A DNA stretch of 64,000 nucleotides from Streptomyces sp. MST-110588 (GTDB lineage Bacteria > Actinomycetota > Actinomycetes > Streptomycetales > Streptomycetaceae): positions 5,524,001 through 5,588,000 of the forward strand of contig NZ_CP074380.1 of NCBI RefSeq assembly GCF_022695595.1, read 5' to 3'. Made by a program: the position numbers and the translations under genes. This document shows positions 56,704 to 64,000 of the stretch, piece after piece. Under the pieces are notes generated by a model that was given only the letters and a program-made list of their open reading frames with translations, had not been told where the DNA came from and did not search any database. The stretch's first letter is position 1; each line of letters starts with the position of its first letter.

Positions 56704-56741
56704 CGAGTCCCGCCTACCCGCGTTCACTGAATGGACCCTGC

Positions 56742-58604
56742 GTGCCCGCGACCCCTACGAACGTGCCGGAACCGAGCCGTACCGACCCGGCTCTCATCCG
56801 TAACTTTTGCATCATCGCGCACATCGACCACGGCAAGTCCACGCTCGCCGACCGGATGCTCCAGATCACCGGTGTCGTCGATCAGCGGCAGATGCGCGCG
56901 CAGTACCTCGACCGCATGGACATCGAGCGCGAGCGCGGCATCACGATCAAGTCCCAGGCGGTCCGGCTGCCCTGGGCGCCGAGCGAGGACAGTGGCAGGA
57001 CCCACATCCTCAACATGATCGACACCCCGGGCCACGTCGACTTCACCTATGAGGTGTCCCGCTCCCTCGCCGCGTGTGAGGGGTGCATCCTCCTGGTCGA
57101 CGCCGCACAGGGCATCGAGGCGCAGACCCTCGCCAACCTGTACCTGGCGATGGAGAACGACCTCACGATCATCCCGGTGCTCAACAAGATCGACCTGCCG
57201 GCCGCCCAGCCCGAGAAGTTCGCCGCCGAGCTGGCGAACCTCGTGGGCTGCGACCCCTCCGACGTGCTCCGTGTGTCCGCCAAGACCGGCATGGGCGTCC
57301 CCGAGCTGCTCGACAAGGTCGTCCGTGAGGTTCCGCCGCCGGTCGGCGTCAAGGACGCGCCCGCCCGTGCGATGATCTTCGACTCCGTCTACGACGCCTA
57401 CCGTGGCGTGGTGACGTACGTGAAGGTCGTCGACGGTACGCTCAGCAAGCGCGAGCGCATCAAGATGATGTCCACCGGCGCCGCTCACGAGCTGCTGGAG
57501 ATCGGCACCAACTCGCCCGAGATGACCGCCGCCGACGGACTGTCGGTCGGTGAGGTGGGTTATCTGATCACCGGCGTCAAGGACGTCCGCCAGTCCAAGG
57601 TGGGTGACACGATCACCCAGCTCAGTGGGGGTGCCACCGAGGCGCTGGGCGGATACAAGGACCCCAAGCCGATGGTGTTCTCGGGTCTGTACCCGCTGGA
57701 CGGCTCGGACTACCCGGAGCTGCGTGAGGCGCTGGACAAGCTCCAGCTCAACGACGCCGCGCTGGTCTACGAGCCGGAGACCTCGGCGGCCCTGGGCTTC
57801 GGCTTCCGCGTCGGCTTCCTGGGCCTGCTGCACCTGGAGGTCATCCGTGAGCGTCTGGAGCGCGAGTTCGGCCTGGATCTGATCGCCACCGCGCCGAACG
57901 TGATCTACCGCGTGGACATGGAGGACGGCAGCGAGCATGTCGTCACCAACCCCAGCGAGTTCCCCACAGGCAAGATCGATCAGGTGCACGAGCCGGTCGT
58001 ACGGGCCACGATCCTGGCGCCCAGCGAGTTCATCGGCGCGATCATGGAGCTGTGCCAGACCCGGCGCGGCAGCCTGCTGGGCATGGACTACCTCTCCGAG
58101 GACCGCGTGGAGATCCGTTACACGCTGCCGCTGGCCGAGGTCGTCTTCGACTTCTTCGACCAGTTGAAGTCCAAGACCCGCGGCTACGCGTCGCTGGACT
58201 ACGAGCCCACCGGTGAGCAGATCTCGGACCTGGTCAAGGTCGACATCCTGCTGCACGGCGACAAGGTCGACGCGTTCTCCGCGATCACGCACAAGGACAA
58301 GGCGTACGCGTACGGTGTGCGGCTGGTCGCCAAGCTGCGCGAGCTGATCCCGCGGCAGAACTTCGAGGTGCCGATCCAGGCCGCCATCGGCAGCCGGGTC
58401 ATCGCCCGTGAGACGGTCCGCGCGATCCGCAAGGACGTCCTCGCCAAGTGCTACGGCGGCGACATCTCCCGTAAGCGCAAGCTGCTGGAGAAGCAGAAGG
58501 AAGGCAAGAAGCGGATGAAGATGGTCGGCAGTGTGGAGGTTCCGCAGGAAGCCTTCATCGCCGTGCTGTCCTCCGACGACGGCGACGCCAAGGCCAAGAA
58601 GTGA
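56742..58604 (+). CDS. lepA: Elongation factor 4 (LepA)
   Basis: A 620-residue translational GTPase acting on the ribosome. G1 [13 protein letters not shown], switch [10 protein letters not shown]3 DTPGHVDF, G4 NKIDLP and the family-specific C-terminus [44 protein letters not shown] (quoted in part by its [14 protein letters not shown] core) are all visible. Start GTG 56742; the 18 residues before the G domain are longer than in E. coli LepA, as usual for actinobacteria. Confidence 0.97.
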   Translation: MPATPTNVPEPSRTDPALIRNFCIIAHIDHGKSTLADRMLQITGVVDQRQMRAQYLDRMDIERERGITIKSQAVRLPWAPSEDSGRTHILNMIDTPGHVDFTYEVSRSLAACEGCILLVDAAQGIEAQTLANLYLAMENDLTIIPVLNKIDLPAAQPEKFAAELANLVGCDPSDVLRVSAKTGMGVPELLDKVVREVPPPVGVKDAPARAMIFDSVYDAYRGVVTYVKVVDGTLSKRERIKMMSTGAAHELLEIGTNSPEMTAADGLSVGEVGYLITGVKDVRQSKVGDTITQLSGGATEALGGYKDPKPMVFSGLYPLDGSDYPELREALDKLQLNDAALVYEPETSAALGFGFRVGFLGLLHLEVIRERLEREFGLDLIATAPNVIYRVDMEDGSEHVVTNPSEFPTGKIDQVHEPVVRATILAPSEFIGAIMELCQTRRGSLLGMDYLSEDRVEIRYTLPLAEVVFDFFDQLKSKTRGYASLDYEPTGEQISDLVKVDILLHGDKVDAFSAITHKDKAYAYGVRLVAKLRELIPRQNFEVPIQAAIGSRVIARETVRAIRKDVLAKCYGGDISRKRKLLEKQKEGKKRMKMVGSVEVPQEAFIAVLSSDDGDAKAKK

Positions 58605-58636
58605 CCTCGCGTTGACGTCCGCGTACAGCCCGTGAA

Positions 58637-58665
58637 CGAAAAGTCACTCTGGCGGGTGACTTTCG
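58637..58665 (+). terminator. Hairpin after lepA
   Basis: CGAAAAGTCAC at 58637-58647 pairs with GTGACTTTCG at 58656-58665 (one bulge), 8-nt loop, 33 bp after the lepA stop. Confidence 0.6.
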
Positions 58666-58727
58666 GGAGCCAGGATTGACTTTCTGGTGACCTCGGCGTC
58701 GTGTCGTACGACAGTGACGCCGGGCAA

Positions 58728-58761
58728 AGCGTCCGTCCCTCTTCGGGGCGGGCGCTTTTGT
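58728..58761 (+). terminator. Intrinsic terminator with U-tract
   Basis: A stem of about 13 bp (AAAGCGTCCGTCC against GGGCGGGCGCTTT, with G-U pairs) around a short CTCTTC-type loop and followed by T residues. It lies between a possible promoter and the acyl-CoA ligase, so it may be a second terminator for lepA or an attenuator. Confidence 0.6.
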
Positions 58762-58945
58762 CGTACGCCGGGCATGTGGCGCAGGGAGTCGTACGCCCTG
58801 CATGTATGTGGCACCTATCGGGCTGGTCACATCCTGAACCAGTCGGCCGCAGCCCCTTACATGGCGGCGGATGGCGCTCTACCCTGATCACTGCTCGAAG
58901 GTTACTCGCGAGTCACCAGCAACGATGCGGGCCCCGGAGGATGCC

Positions 58946-60832
<1,887 letters not shown>

Positions 60833-60935
60833 CGGGCACGCCGGGCGCGGCGGGCGTACCGGGTATCACCCCGGCCGCGCCCGCGCGCCCCCGCCTCGCT
60901 CCGCACTCCCTCCTGCGCGCCTGCTGCGTACGCGC

Positions 60936-61076
60936 ACGCCCCATACGCGTACGCCCCATACGCGCCCGTACGCCACCCCACCCCGGCCAGGCCGATACCC
61001 CGCCCCGGCGGCACCTCCTGCTCACAGCACGCCGCGCTCACAGCACCCCCCGCTCACAGCACCCCTCTCACAGCAC
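60936..61076. repeat. Short direct repeats downstream of the response regulator
   Basis: Two copies of ACGCCCCATACGCG (60936-60949 and 60951-60964), then four copies of CTCACAGCAC at 61021, 61037, 61053 and 61067 with 14-16-bp period. The last copy contains the response regulator stop codon (TCA 61068-61070 on the plus strand). Confidence 0.8.
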
Positions 61077-61658
61077 CCCGCGCCGCAGCGCCCGTACCGA
61101 CTCCTCCATCCGTGCCACGCTCTGCGCCAGTTCGCGTACGTCCAATGTGTCGCTGTCGGCCAACTGCCGTTCCACTTCGCCGATCCGCTCCGCGAGCCGG
61201 CCGATCCGGTGGTGGTTCTGCTCGATCAGCCGCCGCAGTTGCCGGTTCTTGCGGTGCAGGTCCAGGAAGACACTGACCTTGGCGCGCAGCACCCATGGGT
61301 CGAACGGTTTGGTGAGGTAGTCCGCGGCACCGGTGGAGTAGCCGCGGAAGGCGAATCCGGAGTCGCTGTCGGTCCCGGTCAGGAAGATGATCGGGATGTC
61401 CTTGGTCTGGTCGAGGCGTTTGATGTTGGACGCGGTTTCGAAACCGTCCATGCCGGGCATCAGGATGTCCAGCAGGACGACCGCGAACTCCTGGCGCAGC
61501 AGTGCCTTCATCGCCTCCTCTCCCGAGCGCGCCCGCACGAGCGGCTCGCCCAGGGAGGCGAGGACCGCCTCCAGGGCGGCGAGATTGTCCTCCATGTCGT
61601 CGACGAGGAGGATCCCCGCCCGGTCTTCCGCGTCGGTGCAGGTTCCATTGGTCATCAT
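61068..61658 (-). CDS. Orphan-type response regulator with C-terminal coiled coil (OsaB-like)
   Basis: A 196-residue protein. A complete CheY-like receiver domain: acidic pair D20-D21, phosphorylation site D64 (VVLLDILMPGMDG), T94 and K117 (YLTKPFD). No DNA-binding domain follows; instead a helical region of about 60 residues (NRQLRRLIEQNHHRIGRLAERI) looks like a coiled coil. This matches the layout of OsaB, the S. coelicolor osmoadaptation regulator, whose gene lies beside the hybrid kinase OsaA. Here it starts 23 bp after the kinase stop; AGAGG precedes ATG 61658. Whether it is the true osaB or a paralogue cannot be decided from the window. Confidence 0.8.
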   Translation of the reverse strand: MMTNGTCTDAEDRAGILLVDDMEDNLAALEAVLASLGEPLVRARSGEEAMKALLRQEFAVVLLDILMPGMDGFETASNIKRLDQTKDIPIIFLTGTDSDSGFAFRGYSTGAADYLTKPFDPWVLRAKVSVFLDLHRKNRQLRRLIEQNHHRIGRLAERIGEVERQLADSDTLDVRELAQSVARMEESVRALRRGVL

Positions 61659-61681
61659 GGGCCTCTGAGCCTTAAGGACCC

Positions 61682-64000
61682 CTACGGTGTCGCCTCGGGG
61701 TCGAGCGTGTCGGATGCGCCGTCCGCTGCCGGGGCGGCATTCTGCTGCCGGGACAGCAGCTCCACGGCCACCGTCAGCAGGCGGTCCACGTCAACGGGTT
61801 TGGGAACGTATTCGTTGGCGCCACTCTCCAGGGACTTCTCACGGTCGCCGGGCATGGCCTTGGCGGTGAGGACGATCACGGGCAGGTCGGCGAAGCGGGG
61901 GGTGCGGCGGATGGCCCGGATGGTCTCGTAGCCGTCCATTTCCGGCATCATGATGTCCATCAGGACGAGGTTGATGCCGGGGTTCTTGCCCAGCAGCTTG
62001 ATGCCCTCGCGGCCGTGTTCGGCGTAGACCACCCGCATGCCCACCCGGCTGAGGACGTTGGTGAGGGCGAAGACGTTGCGGATGTCGTCATCCACGACCA
62101 GTACCTGACAGCCGGAGAGCAGGGTGCCGGCCGGGCCGGTCACCCAGTCCTCCAGACGGGAGGCGGTCGGCCACGGGGAGTCCTCCCGGCTGCCGGGCCC
62201 GCCGGTACGCGGCTGCGGAAGGGGACCGTTGAGGTACCGGGCGGTTTCGGGACGCTGGTCCTGCGGTGAGCTGTCCGGGGGCAGATCGGCGTATCCGGGG
62301 CACACGGCCGGTACGTACAGGGTGAAGACGCTGCCGTGCCCCGGCCGGCTGGAGGCGGTGATCCGGCCGCCCAGCAGGCCCGCGATCTCGCGGCTGATGG
62401 ACAGGCCCAGGCCCGTACCGCCGTACTTGCGGTTGGTCGTGCCGTCCGCCTGCTGGAACGCCTCGAAGATGACCGGCAGCTTCTCGGGGGCGATGCCGAT
62501 GCCGGTGTCGGTGACGGTGAAGGCGATCGAGTCGTCCTGGCCGCCGCGGTCGACCCGCAGGTCGATCTTTCCGGCGGCGGTGAACTTCACGGCGTTGGAC
62601 AGCAGGTTGCGCAGCACCTGCTGGAGCCGCTGCTCGTCGGAGAACAGCTCCTTGGGGACGCTCTCGCTCACCGACACCTCGAAGGCCAGGCCGCGGTCCA
62701 GGGTCATCGGGCGGAAGGTGTCGTGCACGTAGTTCAGCAGCTTGATCAGCGGCAGCCGCTTGGGGCGTACGTCCATCCGGCCGGCCTCGATCTTGGACAG
62801 GTCCAGGATGTCGTTGATGAGCTGGAGCAGGTCGGAGCCGGAGCGGTGGATGGTCACCGCGAACTGCACCTCCTGCTCCGTCAGGTGCCCGTCGGGGTTG
62901 TCGGCCAGCAGCCGGGCCAGGATGAGCAGGGAGTTCAGCGGGTTGCGCAGCTCGTGCGACATGTTCGCCAGGAACTCGGACTTGTACTGGGAGGAGCTGG
63001 CCAGCAGCGCGGCCTTCTCCTCCAGTTCGGCGTTGGAGCGCTGGAGTTCGGCCTGCCGGCGCTGGAGTTCGTCCGTACGCTCCTGGAGCTGGCGGGCCAG
63101 CCGCTGGGACTCGCCGAGCAGGGATTCGGTACGGGAGTTGGCGACGATGGTGTTGATGGCGACGCCGATGGTGTTGACGAACTGGTCGAAGAAGGCGAGG
63201 TGGACGTCGGAGAAGCGGGAGAAGGAGGCCAGCTCGATGACGCCCAGGGTCTGGTCCTCGAAGAGGACGGGGATGATGACGACGGTCGCCGGTTTGGCCT
63301 CGCCCAGACCCGAATTGATCTTGATGTAGTCCGGCGGGGCCTCCTCCACCAGGATGCGTTTCTTCTCCAGCGCCGCCTGGCGCACCAGGCCGTGGTCCAG
63401 GGACCCGGGCGTGTCGAGGGTGGTGTCCTGTGCCGAGCCGTAGCCGGCGATGAAGGCCAGGTGGAGACTGTCGGGGTCGGTGTCGGCCAGGAAGAACGCG
63501 CCGTACTGGGCGTTCACCAGCGGCGTCAGCTCGCGCAGGATCAGATCGGCGACCTCCACCAGGTCGCGGTGGCCCTGCATCAGGCCCGCCAGCCGCGCCA
63601 GGTTCGACTCCAGCCAGTCCTTGGCGCGGGTGGTCTCGCGCAGGTTGGAGACCATCAGGTTGATGTTGTCCTTCAGTTCGGCGACCTCTCCTTGGGTCTC
63701 GACGGTGACGTTACGGGTCATGTCGCCGGCGGCCACCGCGGAGGCGACCTCGGCGATGGCCCGTACCTGCGTCGTCAGGTTGGAGGCCAGTTCGTTGACG
63801 TTCGTCGTCAGCCGCTTCCACGTGCCGTACACGCCCTCGACCCGGGCCTGGCCGCCGAGCCGGCCCTCGCTGCCCACCTCGCGGGCCACCCGGGTCACCT
63901 CGGAGGCGAAGGAGGACAGGGTGTCGACCATGGTGTTCAGGGTGGTCTTCAGCTCCAGGATCTCGCCGCGCGCGTCCACGTCGATCTTCTTGGAAAGGTC
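61682..64000 (-). CDS. Hybrid histidine kinase with HAMP repeats (partial, N-terminus beyond right edge; OsaA-like)
   Basis: 772 residues visible, reading in frame to the right edge. Order from the edge: at least two HAMP-type repeats ([18 protein letters not shown] start, then [22 protein letters not shown]), a GAF domain ([19 protein letters not shown]), a coiled coil, HisKA with the phosphorylated histidine in [15 protein letters not shown] (codon near 62954), HATPase (N box [10 protein letters not shown] boxes DTGIGIAP and GGTGLGLS), then a receiver domain with Asp in [12 protein letters not shown]. No membrane segment is visible. Repeated HAMP units plus GAF are typical of OsaA-like osmostress kinases. 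It is upstream of, and co-oriented with, the response regulator. Confidence 0.88.
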   Translation of the reverse strand, partial: DLSKKIDVDARGEILELKTTLNTMVDTLSSFASEVTRVAREVGSEGRLGGQARVEGVYGTWKRLTTNVNELASNLTTQVRAIAEVASAVAAGDMTRNVTVETQGEVAELKDNINLMVSNLRETTRAKDWLESNLARLAGLMQGHRDLVEVADLILRELTPLVNAQYGAFFLADTDPDSLHLAFIAGYGSAQDTTLDTPGSLDHGLVRQAALEKKRILVEEAPPDYIKINSGLGEAKPATVVIIPVLFEDQTLGVIELASFSRFSDVHLAFFDQFVNTIGVAINTIVANSRTESLLGESQRLARQLQERTDELQRRQAELQRSNAELEEKAALLASSSQYKSEFLANMSHELRNPLNSLLILARLLADNPDGHLTEQEVQFAVTIHRSGSDLLQLINDILDLSKIEAGRMDVRPKRLPLIKLLNYVHDTFRPMTLDRGLAFEVSVSESVPKELFSDEQRLQQVLRNLLSNAVKFTAAGKIDLRVDRGGQDDSIAFTVTDTGIGIAPEKLPVIFEAFQQADGTTNRKYGGTGLGLSISREIAGLLGGRITASSRPGHGSVFTLYVPAVCPGYADLPPDSSPQDQRPETARYLNGPLPQPRTGGPGSREDSPWPTASRLEDWVTGPAGTLLSGCQVLVVDDDIRNVFALTNVLSRVGMRVVYAEHGREGIKLLGKNPGINLVLMDIMMPEMDGYETIRAIRRTPRFADLPVIVLTAKAMPGDREKSLESGANEYVPKPVDVDRLLTVAVELLSRQQNAAPAADGASDTLDPEATP

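Larger units (their letters stand above)
58605..58945. other. Intergenic region between lepA and the acyl-CoA ligase gene
   Basis: No gene. Holds two hairpins, the palindrome TGTCGTACGACA at 58702-58713, a -35-like TTGACT at 58676-58681, a -10-like TACCCT near 58880, and GGAGG (58936-58940) before the next start. Confidence 0.5.

Overview
This window is a piece of high-GC actinobacterial chromosome, almost certainly Streptomyces or a close relative. The clues are the very high GC, frequent GTG (plus some TTG and apparent CTG) starts, many promoters whose -10 hexamer ends 6-8 nt before the start codon, and a core gene order of Rne/Rng RNase, rplU-rpmA-obg, proB-proA, nadD, LCP protein, rsfS, leuS, comEA-comEC, holA, rpsT and lepA. 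Apart from two identical tRNA-Ala genes I see no rRNA, IS element, prophage or CRISPR array.

Layout. (1) 1-4.7 kb: a partial DUF2267 gene, a MerR-type regulator, and a two-gene operon encoding a family 2 encapsulin shell (HK97-like, with an inserted cyclic-nucleotide-binding-like domain) and a SufS-like cysteine desulfurase with a roughly 215-residue collagen-like PG-repeat N-terminus. This is the best candidate here for an unusual system. (2) 4.7-11 kb: CYTH/CHAD protein, radical SAM protein, an odd internally repeated membrane protein, and a DUF2344 protein. (3) 11-24.5 kb: RNase E/G with giant basic low-complexity arms, ribosomal proteins L21 and L27, Obg, a CDP-glycerol glycerophosphotransferase-like membrane protein, and the proline genes proB and proA. 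(4) 24.7-33.2 kb: two related single-pass membrane proteins, an M48 protease, two tiny membrane proteins, NadD, an LCP-like protein with lost catalytic residues, RsfS and a histidine phosphatase. (5) 33.3-38 kb: an accessory-looking block between the two identical tRNA-Ala(GGC) genes, holding small zinc-ribbon proteins, a phenoxazinone-synthase-like copper oxidase and a GT87 glycosyltransferase. (6) 38-41 kb: a NuoF-like flavoprotein fused to a ferredoxin, translationally coupled to a ferric-reductase-like cytochrome b. (7) 41.4-61 kb: leuS behind a leader-peptide attenuator, DegV, ComEA/ComEC, an Rrf2 regulator coupled to arylamine N-acetyltransferase, HolA, S20, LepA and an AMP-forming acyl-CoA ligase. 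(8) 61-64 kb: an orphan-type response regulator and a HAMP-repeat hybrid histidine kinase resembling the OsaA/OsaB pair, the kinase running off the right edge.

Five reading-frame breaks, two of them in the normally essential obg, all fall inside short G/C homopolymers. They look like sequencing or assembly indels rather than biology, and affected genes are annotated across the break.

How the genes work together: most are housekeeping (translation, ribosome assembly, RNA decay, proline and NAD synthesis, DNA uptake and replication). The conditional functions are sulfur mobilisation in a protein compartment, copper-dependent oxidation, membrane electron transfer, wall-polymer or lipoglycan synthesis and stress signalling.
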